Counted from the stretch's first letter, positions 9,332 through 18,524 are shown. The stretch: DNA of 64,000 nt from Flavobacteriales bacterium (GCA_016721825.1 JADKHI010000004.1:324736-388735), one strand, 5' to 3'. The notes: generated by a model not told the origin, from the sequence alone. Program-made: numbers and translations.

Positions 9332-10777
9332 TCAGAACCGCGGCGAATTCAGTGGCCAGTATTCCACCTTGACAACCATCAGGCCTGCGTTTCGCTTCGG
9401 CTGTGGTCGTGGCAGGTGGATGACGAAATCGATCTTCTCCAGGCGAACAGGGAGCGGCTTTCCGCTGGCGAGCAAGCTGGCTGTCTTGACCTCGCGAAAA
9501 GCCCACCACGGGAGCCTGATCTCTCCTGATGCTTCAGGCTCCAGGAACAGGTAAGCTGTGCTTTTCCGGTCGCTTTTCGTTCCTCTGTATACGCCGGTAC
9601 CCCCGATCACCTTGGGGTCTTCGCATGGCAGCGCTCGCGTCCCATACACCGCCTCCCCGTTCACCTTCAGCCATTCCCCCACCTCCTTCAAGCGCACATA
9701 GGCCGTTGAATCCAGTTGCCCATCGGGACCCGGAGCCACGTTCAGCAGCAGGCTGCCCCCGCGCGACACCACGCTCACCAGCGTGCGGATGATCTCGTCG
9801 GTGCTCTTGTACTTCTCGTTCGGCACCCAGCTCCAGCTCGTGCCCATGGGCAAACAGGTCTCCCAGGGTACGCCGAGGTCCGCATCGGGCACATGGCCTT
9901 CAGGCGTCACGTAGTTCTCGTATTCGCCGCCCACGGTGCGGTCCACCACCAGCAGTCCCGGCTGGTGCTTCCGCGCCATCGCGGCGATGCTGGCCATGTC
10001 GATGTCCTGGTCGATGAGGATGGCCTTCTGCCAGCTCACGTTCGTGTCGATGGTGTTCAGGGGCCGCACCTGGCCGCCATCGAGCCACAGGATGTCCATG
10101 GGCCCGTAGCCGGTCATGAGCTCCTCGATCTGGCCGGAGGTGAAGTCCTTGAACTGCTGCCAGCGTTCGGGGTAGCGCGTGGGCAGGTAGTTCACGTTGC
10201 GGTCCTTCGGCGGGAAGTAGGGCCACCAGTAGTAGGGGCTGTGCCAGTCGGGCTTGCTGAAGTAGGCACCGGTCCACAGGCCTTCCGCGCGGAACGCATC
10301 GAAGACGCCCTTGGCGAGGTTGGCGCGCGGGTCGTCGTGGAAGGGGCACTTCGGGTCGGTGACGCGGTAGTCCGTGAGCTTGGTGTCGAACATGCAGAAG
10401 CCGTCGTGGTGCTTGGTGGTGAAGACCACGTACTTCATGCCAGCGTCCTTCGCGGCCTTAGCCCATGTGTCCGGGTTGAACTTCACCGGATCGAAGGTGG
10501 TCTGCAGCGCCTCGTAGTTCTTGACATACTCGTTGTAGGTGGCGCCGTGCTCGGGCTTCCGACGGCACCAGTCCTCATCCTCCGGACAGATGCTCCAGCT
10601 CTCCACCACGCCCCATTGGCTGTACGGTCCCCAGTGCATCAGCAGACCGAACTTCAGGTCCTTCCACCGTTCCAGCTTGGCGGCCACGGCCGTGTCGGTG
10701 GGCGGGACGTAGGGGGCCTGAGCGGTGAGGAACGTAGGGAAAGCGAGGAGGAGCAGCGAGGGTAGGAGGCGGCGCAT
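9332..10777 (-). CDS. Alpha-L-fucosidase, GH29 (second copy)
   Basis: 481 residues with signal peptide MRRLLPSLLLLAFPTFLTAQ. GH29 motifs: WKDLKFGLLMHWGPYSQWG, VVFTTKHHDGFCMFD, WTGAYFSKPDWHSPYYWW, and MDILWLDGGQ with the predicted nucleophile Asp233. The SRGGSLLLNVAPGPDG block is also typical. First gene of a two-gene minus-strand unit with the DUF4838 gene (0-bp gap). It diverges from the fucose-type transporter at 10877 across about 99 bp, a natural site for shared regulation, though I see no clear operator. Predicted periplasmic fucosidase of the cluster. Confidence 0.93.
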   Translation of the reverse strand: MRRLLPSLLLLAFPTFLTAQAPYVPPTDTAVAAKLERWKDLKFGLLMHWGPYSQWGVVESWSICPEDEDWCRRKPEHGATYNEYVKNYEALQTTFDPVKFNPDTWAKAAKDAGMKYVVFTTKHHDGFCMFDTKLTDYRVTDPKCPFHDDPRANLAKGVFDAFRAEGLWTGAYFSKPDWHSPYYWWPYFPPKDRNVNYLPTRYPERWQQFKDFTSGQIEELMTGYGPMDILWLDGGQVRPLNTIDTNVSWQKAILIDQDIDMASIAAMARKHQPGLLVVDRTVGGEYENYVTPEGHVPDADLGVPWETCLPMGTSWSWVPNEKYKSTDEIIRTLVSVVSRGGSLLLNVAPGPDGQLDSTAYVRLKEVGEWLKVNGEAVYGTRALPCEDPKVIGGTGVYRGTKSDRKSTAYLFLEPEASGEIRLPWWAFREVKTASLLASGKPLPVRLEKIDFVIHLPRPQPKRNAGLMVVKVEYWPLNSPRF

Positions 10778-10876
10778 GCCTGCAAGTTATCCGGCGGGAC
10801 CGTGAAGAACTAGGACCGTTCGCGTCGGATGCGAAGTGGACGTGGTTCCATCTTCGTGCATCAACGTGCAACGCAC

Positions 10877-12133
10877 ATGAGCAGCAACCGCGGCGGCATC
10901 ATGCCGATCATCATCCTGGGCATCCTCTTCTTCATCTTCGGCTTCGTCACCTGGCTGAACGGGTCGTTGATCCCCTACCTGAAGATCGCATGTGAGCTCA
11001 CGGCCGCGCAGGCCTTGCTGGTGACCTCGGCCTTCTACATCAGCTACTTCGTGATGGCGTTACCGATGGCGCGTGTGCTGAGGGCCACGGGTTTCAAGAA
11101 CGGCATGATGGTGGGCTTGCTGGTGATGGCCGCCGGCGCCCTGCTCTTCATCCCGGCAGCGATGACGCGCACCTATGCTGTGTTCCTGCTGGGCCTTTTC
11201 GTGATCGGAACGGGCCTCACCTTGTTGCAGACCGCCAGCAACCCTTACATCACCATCGTGGGCCCGATCGAGAGCGCAGCGCAGCGCATCAGCATCATGG
11301 GCATCTGCAACAAGCTTGCGGGCATGGCGGCGCCAAGTATCCTTGCTGCAGTGATCCTGCACGATGCGGATACGCTGGAAGCAAGCCTCGCCGCGATGAC
11401 CGGACCGGATCGGATCGCAGCGCTGGATGATCTCGCCTTGCGTGTGATCAACCCGTACGCGATCATGGCGGGTGCGCTGGTGGTGCTGGCGCTCTTCGTT
11501 CGCTTCTCACCCTTACCGGACAATGTGAGCGAGGATGAGGCCACGCATGCAAGCGGTGTGGACCGCGGCAGCGTGATGGCTTATCCGCAGCTCGTGTTCG
11601 GTGCGGTCGCCATCTTCTTCTATGTGGGCGCGGAGGTGATCGCGGGCGATGCCATCGGACTCTACGGACAGAGCCAGGGCATCCCGCTCAGTGAGACGAA
11701 GAATTTCACCTCATGGACCATGGGGGCGATGCTCGTGGGCTATGTCATCGGCATCCTCACCATCCCGAAGTTCATCACCCAGGCCCGCGCGTTGATGGTG
11801 TCCTCAGTCGCAGGGATCGCGTTGGCATGCGCGGCCATGCTCACTTCGGGCTACACGAGCGTGCTCTGCATCGCGTTGCTGGGCCTGGCGAACGCGTTGA
11901 TGTGGCCCGCCATCTGGCCGTTGGCGATCGAAGGTCTCGGCAAGTACACGAAGACCGGTTCCGCGCTGTTGATCATGGGCATCGTGGGTGGTGCGGTGCT
12001 CACGCCGATGTTCGGTGCCTTGAGCGATTCACCGGCCGTGGGCAGCCGCATGGCCTTGTTGATCTTCATGCCGTGCTACCTCTTCATCGGCTGGTACGCC
12101 GTGAAAGGTCACAAGCTGCGGAGCTGGTCGTGA
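10877..12133 (+). CDS. fucP: FHS-family sugar:H+ symporter (L-fucose permease-like)
   Basis: 418 residues from the ATG at 10877. An open stretch from 10829 exists, but MSSNRGGIMPIIILGILFFI fits the usual start. About 12 transmembrane helices in two six-helix bundles, with the family signature FFIFGFVTWLNGSLIPYLK in TM1 and QTASNPYITIVGP in TM4-5 (Asn/Pro substrate-site motif). The FHS branch of the MFS includes FucP and the glucose/galactose transporter GluP. The adjacent fucosidases make fucose the best guess, but hexoses are possible. Its stop abuts the stop of the convergent PAP2-like gene (12133/12134). Confidence 0.85.
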   Translation: MSSNRGGIMPIIILGILFFIFGFVTWLNGSLIPYLKIACELTAAQALLVTSAFYISYFVMALPMARVLRATGFKNGMMVGLLVMAAGALLFIPAAMTRTYAVFLLGLFVIGTGLTLLQTASNPYITIVGPIESAAQRISIMGICNKLAGMAAPSILAAVILHDADTLEASLAAMTGPDRIAALDDLALRVINPYAIMAGALVVLALFVRFSPLPDNVSEDEATHASGVDRGSVMAYPQLVFGAVAIFFYVGAEVIAGDAIGLYGQSQGIPLSETKNFTSWTMGAMLVGYVIGILTIPKFITQARALMVSSVAGIALACAAMLTSGYTSVLCIALLGLANALMWPAIWPLAIEGLGKYTKTGSALLIMGIVGGAVLTPMFGALSDSPAVGSRMALLIFMPCYLFIGWYAVKGHKLRSWS

Positions 12134-12751
12134 TCAGATGATCACCTGCTTCATGACGCACACGAAGGTGCTGAGGAAGCCGACCGCGCCACCTACATAG
12201 ATCTGCGCAGGTGTGTGGTCGCTCACCAGCAGTCGTGCGGTACCAAGGGCACCGGCCACCAAGATGAAGGGTGCCAACTCCATGGGGGCTATGGTGCCGT
12301 GTTGCAACAGCAGGCTCGTTAGGGCGCCGATCAGCCCACCGATGCCCACCATGTGCGCGCTGATCTTCCACCACAAGTTGATGAGCAGTGTGGCGAGCAA
12401 GGCCACCATGCCGCCGATCACCAGCGAGAAGGTGGTCGGTTCGAGCTCGTTGCGCCGCAGGAGGTAGTAGGCCATGCCGTGATAGAACAAGGTCATCACG
12501 TAAGGCGCGGTGCGTTCCTCGCGAATGGGCAAGGTGGGACCGCTCACCAGTCCGCTGCGCCACAGCAACGCGATGCTCATCAGGGGGAAGACCACCGTCA
12601 TCACCCCCACCATCACCAGGATGATCAGCTGGCTGCGCGGCTCGATGAAATAGGAGAGGTGCGGATCCAGCGTAAAGGCCAGGCCCAAGGTGACCACGGG
12701 CATCAGCAGCGGGTGGAGCAGGATGCTGAGGGCGTGGGCAAGGAAGCGCAT
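12134..12751 (-). CDS. PAP2-like membrane protein
   Basis: 205 residues, with about six hydrophobic segments starting at the N-terminus (LSILLHPLLMPVVTLGLAFT). The C-terminal half has spaced motifs reminiscent of type 2 phosphatidic acid phosphatases: KISAHMVGIGGLIGA and ARLLVSDHTPAQIYVGGAVG, where SAH and H-T-P-x-Q resemble the phosphatase His/Arg core in degenerate form. Such proteins dephosphorylate undecaprenyl or phosphatidyl phosphates, but because the motifs are weakened, activity is uncertain. Gene order (downstream of rpoN on the same strand, 96-bp gap) suggests possible read-through. Confidence 0.65.
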   Translation of the reverse strand: MRFLAHALSILLHPLLMPVVTLGLAFTLDPHLSYFIEPRSQLIILVMVGVMTVVFPLMSIALLWRSGLVSGPTLPIREERTAPYVMTLFYHGMAYYLLRRNELEPTTFSLVIGGMVALLATLLINLWWKISAHMVGIGGLIGALTSLLLQHGTIAPMELAPFILVAGALGTARLLVSDHTPAQIYVGGAVGFLSTFVCVMKQVII

Positions 12752-12847
12752 GGTGAGCAGCGGCGAGTGGTTAGCGGCTAGTTGGCAAGTTGGAACTGGT
12801 CGTTGTCTTCAGTCCCCGCCACTTGCCGCTTGTTGGCTTGCCACGTT

Positions 12848-14305
12848 TCAGAGTTCCTTGCGCAGCCGGGCCACCGGCACGTTCAGTTGTTCGCGGTACT
12901 TGGCCACGGTGCGTCGCGCGATGTTGTAGCCCTTCTCTTTCAGCAGTGCGGTGAGCTGGTCGTCGGTGAGGGGCTTTCGCTTCTCCTCGGCCTCGAGCGC
13001 ATCCTTCAGGATCTTCTTCACCTCGCGTGTGCTCACTTCTTCACCGGCCTCGTTGGTGAGGCTTTCGCTGAAGAAGAACTTCAGGGAGATGGTGCCGTAG
13101 TTGGTCTGCACGTACTTGCTGTTGGCCACGCGGCTGATCGTGCTGATGTCCAGGCCCACCTTCTCGGCGATGTCCTTCAGGATCATCGGCTTCAACTTGG
13201 TCTCGTCGCCGGTCAGGAAGTAGGCGCGCTGGTGCTCCATGATGGCCTCCATGGTCACGAGCAAGGTGTTCTGGCGCTGCTTGATGGCGTCGATGAACCA
13301 CTTGGCCGCGTCGAGTTTCTGGCGGATGAACACGAGCGCTTCCTTGGCGTCCTTGTCCTTCTTGTTGCGCTGGTACTCCAGGATCATCTCGCGGTACTGG
13401 CGGCTGATGCGGAGCTCGGGTGCGTTGCGTCCGTTGATCATCAGCTCCAGCTGGCCCTCGATGGTGTTCACCTGAAAGTCGGGGATGATCTCCTGAACGG
13501 GCTTGCTGGTATCGCGGGCCGTGTTGCCAGGCTTGGGGTTCAGGTGCGTGATCACGTCGATCGCTTCCTTCAAGGCCTCTTCGTCGATCTCGATGCGCTC
13601 CAGGATCCGATCGTAGTGCTTCTTGGTGAAGGCATCGAAGTGCTTGCCGATGATCTCCTGTGCGGTGCGCACATCCACGGCGTGCGGCAGGCGCTCCAGT
13701 TGCAGCAGAAGACACTCGCGCAGGTCGCGCGCACCGACACCCGGAGGGTCGAGGGCCTGCACTTCCTTCAGTGCCTGTTCGAGCTCCTCCTTGCTGGCCA
13801 TCACGTTCTGGGTGAAGGCCAGATCGTTCACGATGGCGTCGAGGTCGCGGCGCAGGTAGCCGTCCTCGTCGAGGTTGCCGATCAGGTGTTCGGCGAGCAG
13901 CTCTTCGCGGTCGTTGATGTCGCGCAGGCCGAGCTGTGCGCGCATGCTGTCCTGGAAAGTGGTGCCACCGGCCAGCGGCATTTCACGGTCCTCCTCATCG
14001 GGCCCGGTGTTCTTCACGGTGAGCTTGTAGTCCGGCGTGTCGTCGTCCTGGTAGTAGTCGCTCAGGTCGAAATCGTCGCGGTCCTCAGCTTCACTGTCGT
14101 CGTTGGTATCGGTGCTCTGCTCCTCGATCGGTGTCTCCTCCTCGTCGTCCTGGTCATCACCTTCCTCCAGGGCGGGGTTCTCCTCGATCTCCTGCTTGAT
14201 GCGCTGCTCCAGCTCCACGGTGGGCACCTGCAGCAACTTCATCAGCTGGATCTGCTGGGGGCTCAGCTTCTGCTGGAGCTTGTGGTAAAGGCCTTGTTTC
14301 AACAT
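12848..14305 (-). CDS. rpoN: RNA polymerase sigma-54 factor
   Basis: 485 residues from the ATG at 14305 (MLKQGLYHKLQQKLSPQQIQ). Region I is the Gln/Leu-rich activator-interacting N-terminus (LMKLLQVPTVELEQRIKQEI). Region II is a very acidic linker (residues ~50-110). The core-binding and HTH domains follow, and the C-terminal RpoN box ARRTVAKYRE, which reads the -24 element, is intact. Sigma-54 needs AAA+ enhancer-binding proteins for initiation; none is encoded here. Open sequence continues 12 codons upstream of 14305, but region I must begin with MLKQ as in the family. Confidence 0.96.
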   Translation of the reverse strand: MLKQGLYHKLQQKLSPQQIQLMKLLQVPTVELEQRIKQEIEENPALEEGDDQDDEEETPIEEQSTDTNDDSEAEDRDDFDLSDYYQDDDTPDYKLTVKNTGPDEEDREMPLAGGTTFQDSMRAQLGLRDINDREELLAEHLIGNLDEDGYLRRDLDAIVNDLAFTQNVMASKEELEQALKEVQALDPPGVGARDLRECLLLQLERLPHAVDVRTAQEIIGKHFDAFTKKHYDRILERIEIDEEALKEAIDVITHLNPKPGNTARDTSKPVQEIIPDFQVNTIEGQLELMINGRNAPELRISRQYREMILEYQRNKKDKDAKEALVFIRQKLDAAKWFIDAIKQRQNTLLVTMEAIMEHQRAYFLTGDETKLKPMILKDIAEKVGLDISTISRVANSKYVQTNYGTISLKFFFSESLTNEAGEEVSTREVKKILKDALEAEEKRKPLTDDQLTALLKEKGYNIARRTVAKYREQLNVPVARLRKEL

Positions 14306-14414
14306 CGCGGGGCAAAAATACGCGGGCGAGGGCCTGCGCACTTGCGCTGCATCGAAGGCTTAACGCTCTTCGCGACCGAACGGGAAGAACGGACCACCAA
14401 CGGAAGGACGGGCA

Positions 14415-14768
14415 CTACTTGCCAGCCGCCTCTACCATCGCCTTCACCGTCTTCGGCGCATTGCCGATGAAGATGGCCTTATCCATGACGATCACGGGGC
14501 GCTTCAGGAAGGTGTATTCCTGCAAGATGTACTTGCGGAAGTCCTTCTCGGTCAGGGTCATCTCGTTCAAGCCCAGGCTCCGGTACTTCAGGGCCACCTT
14601 GCTGAAGAGCGCCTCGTAGCTGCCCGCCATCTTCTTCAGCTCGTCCAGCTGCTTGGCCGTGATGGGCTCGGTCTTGATGTCCTGCAGGGTGAAGCGCTTG
14701 ATCTTGGGGATCTCGCCAAGGATGCGCTGACAGGTGCCGCAGTTGCCGAGGTGGTAGATGTGATGCAT
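14415..14768 (-). CDS. ArsC/Spx-type thioredoxin-fold protein
   Basis: 117 residues from MHHIYHLGNCGTCQRIL at 14768. The N-terminal CGTC is the CXXC redox site of the ArsC/Spx family, and the central FLKRPVIVMDKAIFIGN is the characteristic cis-Pro strand (RP) plus the fold's last strands. Proteins of this type are arsenate reductases, Spx-like RNA-polymerase regulators or uncharacterised oxidoreductases. The CXXC spacing fits Spx/YffB-like members as well as ArsC, and no ars genes are nearby, so a generic redox role is safest. An open frame extends to 14990 into the repeat element but starts inside it and is not credible. Confidence 0.88.
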   Translation of the reverse strand: MHHIYHLGNCGTCQRILGEIPKIKRFTLQDIKTEPITAKQLDELKKMAGSYEALFSKVALKYRSLGLNEMTLTEKDFRKYILQEYTFLKRPVIVMDKAIFIGNAPKTVKAMVEAAGK

Positions 14769-14869
14769 GGGGGTGGTCCGTTCCGGACGCGAAAGGAACG
14801 CACGATGAGGGGAATGGTTCGTGGGTGAAGGGAATGCGACGTTGATCCTGCGAATAACTCCAACCGGGG

Positions 14870-15047
14870 GCGGATCGCAAGCTGGCTCCCCCTCCACCCC
14901 CTCGCTGATCGGCCTTCGGCCTGCGCGGGGGATCGAAAGAAGCGATCCGCGGATCTGTTCTTGAAGATCCGGCGAAGCCCATGCTTCCACTTATCCCCCG
15001 CGCCAGAGCGAGGGGGTGGAGGGGGAGCAACAACGCATGGGCTTCGC
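14870..15047 (+). repeat. CPE copy 1, full composite palindromic element
   Basis: Full ~178-bp copy. The left half lies between GCGGATCGC and GCGATCCGC; a spacer GGATCTGTTCTTGAAGATC follows; the right half lies between GCGAAGCCCATGC and GCATGGGCTTCGC. The C-rich left core and G-rich right core are reverse complements. The left-half loop has the variant GATCGGCCTTCGGCCTGCG. It fills the 345-bp gap between the ArsC-like gene and the S9 peptidase; nothing else is visible there except the probable peptidase promoter. Confidence 0.93.
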
Positions 15048-15113
15048 TATGCCGAAATAGAAGAATGTCGGCCGTATCATTGCTTCTTCCGTGCCCATCA
15101 GAAACCGCACTCC

Positions 15114-17213
15114 ATGACCCGCTACCACGCCCTGCTTCGTTCAGCCTGTGCCACCGCCGTCGCCCTTGTTCTGGGCCACACAGCACACGCACAATCCACC
15201 CCCTTCACCTACCAGGACATGTTGATGCTGGACCGCATCAGCGACCTGAGCGTGGACCCCGCCGGGGACTATGCGCTGTTCACAGTGCGCGCCACGGACA
15301 TGGAGAAGAACAAGGGCGTGCGTTCGCTGTGGTTGAAGCATGTGAGCGTGCCGACGGAACCGGAAGTGCGGCTGCCGATCTCCGATGGCGGCTTCGCGGA
15401 TGCGCGCTTCGGTCCGGACGGCAAGGCCATCTACTTCCTCAGCGCACGGGGCGAAGGCGGCACCATGCAGGTGTGGCGCACCGATCACGATGGCCGCACC
15501 GCCGAACAGCTCACGCGCCTGCCGCTGGATGTGGGCGCCTACCGCGTAACGCCGGACGGCAAGGGCCTCGTGGTGGCGCTGGCCGTGTTCCCCGAATGCA
15601 AGGGGGACGAGATCGCCTGCACCGTGAAGCGCAACGCCGAACGCGCGAAGGACAAGTCCACCGGCACCGTGTACACCAAGGTCTTCGTGCGCCACTGGGA
15701 CACCTGGGCCGATGGCACACGCAACCACCTCTTCTACCTCGCGCTCAATGGTGCCGATGCACCTTCACTGCCCGTGGCGCTCACCGATGGCTACGATGGC
15801 GATTGCCCCCCCAAGCCTTTCGGCGGTGCGGAGGACTTCAGCATCTCCAACGATTCGAAGACCGTGTACTTCGCGGCACGCGAGGCCGGGACCACGGAGC
15901 CCTGGAGCACCAACTTCGACATCTACAGCGTGCCCATTACTGGTGGAACGCCCACCAACCTTACCACGGCCAACAAGGCCTGGGATGCCGCACCGCGCAT
16001 GAGCCCCGATGGGAAGACGCTCGCCTACAAGGCCATGAAGCGCCCCGGTTTCGAGGCTGACCGTTTCGAGCTGCAACTGCACGACCTGACCACCGGCACC
16101 GTCACCCCGCTGGCCACCGCGTGGGACCGCAGCGTGGACGATTACGCCTGGAGCGCGGACGGCAAGAGCATCTACGCCATCGCCGGTGATCTGGGACGCA
16201 CGCGCCTGTTCAGGATCGATGTGAAGAGCAGTACCGTAACGCCGCTTTCCAAGGACGGCCACATGGACGCCTTCGTGGAAACGCCCAAGGGCTTCGTCTT
16301 CCTGAAGAGCGGGCTCACCAGCCCCTCGCAGCTCTTCGCCGCCAAGCCGAAAGCCACGATGATCGACGAAGGTGCGACCAACCTCACCGCGGTGAACGCG
16401 AACTTGAAGAACAAGGAATTCGGTGCCTACGAGCAGTTCAACTTCAAGGGCTGGAACGAGGAGACCGTACACGGCTTCGTGATCAAGCCCGTGGGCTATG
16501 TGGAAGGGAAGAAGTACCCGGTGGCCTTCATCATCCACGGCGGTCCGCAAGGCAGCTTTGGCGACATGTGGACCTTCCGCTGGAACGCCGAGACCTATGC
16601 CGGTGCGGGCTACGCGGTGGTGATGATCGACTTCCACGGAAGCACGGGCTACGGCCAGGCTTTCACTGATGCCATCAGCACGCATTGGGGCGATCGTCCA
16701 TTAGAGGACCTGCAGAAGGGCTGGGCCTATGCACTGAAGACCTATCCCTATCTCGATGGCGACCGCGCGGCTGCGCTCGGCGCTTCGTACGGCGGCTTCA
16801 TGGTGAACTGGATCGCCAGCCAGTGGAAGGCCCCGTGGAAATGCTTGGTCTCGCACGACGGCGTCTTCGATGCACGCGGCATGGGCTACACCACGGAGGA
16901 GATGTGGTTCGATGAGTGGGATCAAGGTGGATCACCCTACACGGAACCTGAGAAGTACGACACCTTCAACCCTGCGCTTCATGCAAAGGACTGGTCCGTA
17001 CCCATGCTCATCATCCACTCGGATCTGGACTACCGGATCCCGGTGGAACAGGGCATCGCGGCCTTCACCGCGTTGCAGGCGAAAGGCATCGACTCACGGC
17101 TCCTGCGCTTCCCCGATGAGAACCACTGGGTGCTGAAGCCGCAGAACTCGCGGATGTGGCACAGCACGGTGTTCGAGTGGTTGGATGGGCATATTGGGAA
17201 GGGGGGGAAGTGA
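15114..17213 (+). CDS. S9 family peptidase (prolyl oligopeptidase / acylaminoacyl-peptidase type)
   Basis: 699 residues from the ATG at 15114, chosen because it gives the signal peptide LLRSACATAVALVLGHTAHA. The N-terminal ~430 residues are a WD40-like beta-propeller (repeats of the form SPDGKTLAYKA, SADGKSIYAIAG). The C-terminal alpha/beta hydrolase has IIHGGPQGS (oxyanion side), nucleophile Ser558 in GASYGGFMVNW, Asp in HSDLDYRIP and His in PDENHWV. The enzyme is expected to cleave short peptides in the periplasm. It starts 66 bp after CPE copy 1. No operon partner. Confidence 0.95.
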   Translation: MTRYHALLRSACATAVALVLGHTAHAQSTPFTYQDMLMLDRISDLSVDPAGDYALFTVRATDMEKNKGVRSLWLKHVSVPTEPEVRLPISDGGFADARFGPDGKAIYFLSARGEGGTMQVWRTDHDGRTAEQLTRLPLDVGAYRVTPDGKGLVVALAVFPECKGDEIACTVKRNAERAKDKSTGTVYTKVFVRHWDTWADGTRNHLFYLALNGADAPSLPVALTDGYDGDCPPKPFGGAEDFSISNDSKTVYFAAREAGTTEPWSTNFDIYSVPITGGTPTNLTTANKAWDAAPRMSPDGKTLAYKAMKRPGFEADRFELQLHDLTTGTVTPLATAWDRSVDDYAWSADGKSIYAIAGDLGRTRLFRIDVKSSTVTPLSKDGHMDAFVETPKGFVFLKSGLTSPSQLFAAKPKATMIDEGATNLTAVNANLKNKEFGAYEQFNFKGWNEETVHGFVIKPVGYVEGKKYPVAFIIHGGPQGSFGDMWTFRWNAETYAGAGYAVVMIDFHGSTGYGQAFTDAISTHWGDRPLEDLQKGWAYALKTYPYLDGDRAAALGASYGGFMVNWIASQWKAPWKCLVSHDGVFDARGMGYTTEEMWFDEWDQGGSPYTEPEKYDTFNPALHAKDWSVPMLIIHSDLDYRIPVEQGIAAFTALQAKGIDSRLLRFPDENHWVLKPQNSRMWHSTVFEWLDGHIGKGGK

Positions 17214-17317
17214 GAACCACCATGCACCCCTCATCCGCATACGGGCCGTTGCTATCTAGTTTGCGGCGACCTCAGGGCCCCGTCAGAGCCCGCGAGGGAC
17301 GATCGAGATCAGGCAGC

Positions 17318-17818
17318 ATGATTTTCTGTTTGCTCAGCATTGCATGGTTTGGCATCACCTGCACAACTCCGTCGGGCCATTTGGGAGTGAGCAATGGCAT
17401 TGAAGAGGCGAAGGAAAGAGGGGTCATGGTGGGTGAATATGCCCTACCTCAAAGTCCCTATAAGATCAATGACACAATGTCATTCTCAATCTCGAATGCA
17501 TGGATTGAGAGGAGATGGGCTTATGGAAGCGATAACAGTGAAACAATCGTCTTGGACGGATTTCAATTGATCATTGAGACGAGTGAGTCCGAATTGAAGA
17601 ATTACTATTCGACATGGACAATAGGGGTTGGTGGTGAAGCTTATTTCCGCCCTTGTGGAAAGACTTGCATTCTAACGGATATGGACTACGTGCCTGGCGA
17701 TACGTTGTATTGGAAAGTGCAGATGGGTAGGGTTCTTCATCCTGATTTGCAGAAGACAGTAATCGGCGTGCTTCGCCTAGCCCCAATTCGTGAGAATGAT
17801 CGAAGGGTAGCCTCTTAA
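17318..17818 (+). CDS. Hypothetical exported protein
   Basis: 166 residues from the ATG at 17318 (MIFCLLSIAWFGITCTTPSG). The start gives a hydrophobic N-terminus ending in a Cys, but the residues before the Cys (G-I-T) are a poor lipobox. The body is likely beta-rich and has a CGKTC pair. Base composition is visibly lower in GC than the flanking genes, as in the rest of the 17.3-20.1 kb patch, which suggests acquisition. No family recognised; a 104-bp gap separates it from the S9 gene. Confidence 0.55.
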   Translation: MIFCLLSIAWFGITCTTPSGHLGVSNGIEEAKERGVMVGEYALPQSPYKINDTMSFSISNAWIERRWAYGSDNSETIVLDGFQLIIETSESELKNYYSTWTIGVGGEAYFRPCGKTCILTDMDYVPGDTLYWKVQMGRVLHPDLQKTVIGVLRLAPIRENDRRVAS

Positions 17819-17829
17819 ACTGTATTTTC

Positions 17830-17859
17830 CATCAGGGTCTCACGAAGTGGACCCTGATG
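17830..17859 (+). repeat. REP-like hairpin upstream of the RAYT gene
   Basis: Inverted repeat CATCAGGGTC ... GACCCTGATG (10 bp, perfect) with an inner CAC-GAA-GTG stem-loop and one bulged T. It lies 32 bp before the RAYT start and shares its CAGGGTC/GACCCTG core with the hairpin at the gene's end. Confidence 0.8.
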
Positions 17860-17891
17860 CCTCCCGGGTCCAACGCCGGCATTAACTTCGG

Positions 17892-18491
17892 ATGGTGCCC
17901 ACCCACCACGATCAAGGAACAACGGAAGGGACCTACTTCTGTACGGCGACCTGCTGGGACTGGCTGCCACTCATCGAGCGCACCGCGCTCTACGACCACA
18001 TCTACCAGTGGATGCATTTGATCGCAGCGAAAGGCTGCCGGACCTTGGGCTACGTGATCATGCCCAACCACCTTCACCTGCTCGTTCATGTACCTGAAGG
18101 GCTGTCCATCAACATGCTGCTGGCCAACATGAAACGCTTTGCCGCCTACGAGGTCATCAAGCGCTTGCAAGCCACTGGGGACAGCGCACTCTTGAATCGC
18201 TTGGCATCAGGCGTTACCCAAGGCGGTTCGGCAAGGGACCAGAAGCACTGCGTTTGGCGGACCTCATCGGATATCAAACCGTGTGAAAGCGAACGCTTCA
18301 TACTTCAGAAGCTCGATTACATGCATGCCAACCCCGTGACCGGCAAATGGTCGCTAGCCGACCGCTCAACAGACTATCTTCATTCCAGCGCATTGTTCTA
18401 TCACACGGGGGAAACACAACATGCACCGACCCACCACTATCATGACATTCTGTTCGGGGATCGCGCCTCAGGGTCCCTTCGGAGACCCTGA
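17892..18491 (+). CDS. RAYT-like Y1 (IS200-type) transposase
   Basis: 199 residues from the ATG at 17892. The Y1 HUH signature is present: YVIMPNHLHLLVHV with His60 and His62 as metal ligands, and LDYMHANPV, where Tyr143 would be the nucleophile. This is the organisation of REP-associated tyrosine transposases of the IS200/IS605 superfamily, which process single-stranded hairpins. The gene is bracketed by two hairpins with the same stem core, and its TGA stop lies inside the right-hand hairpin, so it looks like a self-contained REP-RAYT unit. It could be a domesticated single-copy gene. It is a plausible mobiliser of hairpin repeats here, but the CPE arms have a different sequence. Confidence 0.88.
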   Translation: MVPTHHDQGTTEGTYFCTATCWDWLPLIERTALYDHIYQWMHLIAAKGCRTLGYVIMPNHLHLLVHVPEGLSINMLLANMKRFAAYEVIKRLQATGDSALLNRLASGVTQGGSARDQKHCVWRTSSDIKPCESERFILQKLDYMHANPVTGKWSLADRSTDYLHSSALFYHTGETQHAPTHHYHDILFGDRASGSLRRP

Positions 18492-18493
18492 GG
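18466..18493 (+). repeat. REP-like hairpin overlapping the RAYT stop codon
   Basis: CCTCAGGGTC ... GACCCTGAGG, a 10-bp inverted repeat with inner CC/GG around TTC and one bulge. It shares the CAGGGTC/GACCCTG core with the hairpin at 17830. The RAYT stop codon (18489-18491) is part of the right arm. It may also act in transcription termination. Confidence 0.8.
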
Positions 18494-18524
18494 GAAAGGA
18501 GGGGTTCAGGTGACCTGATTCAGT

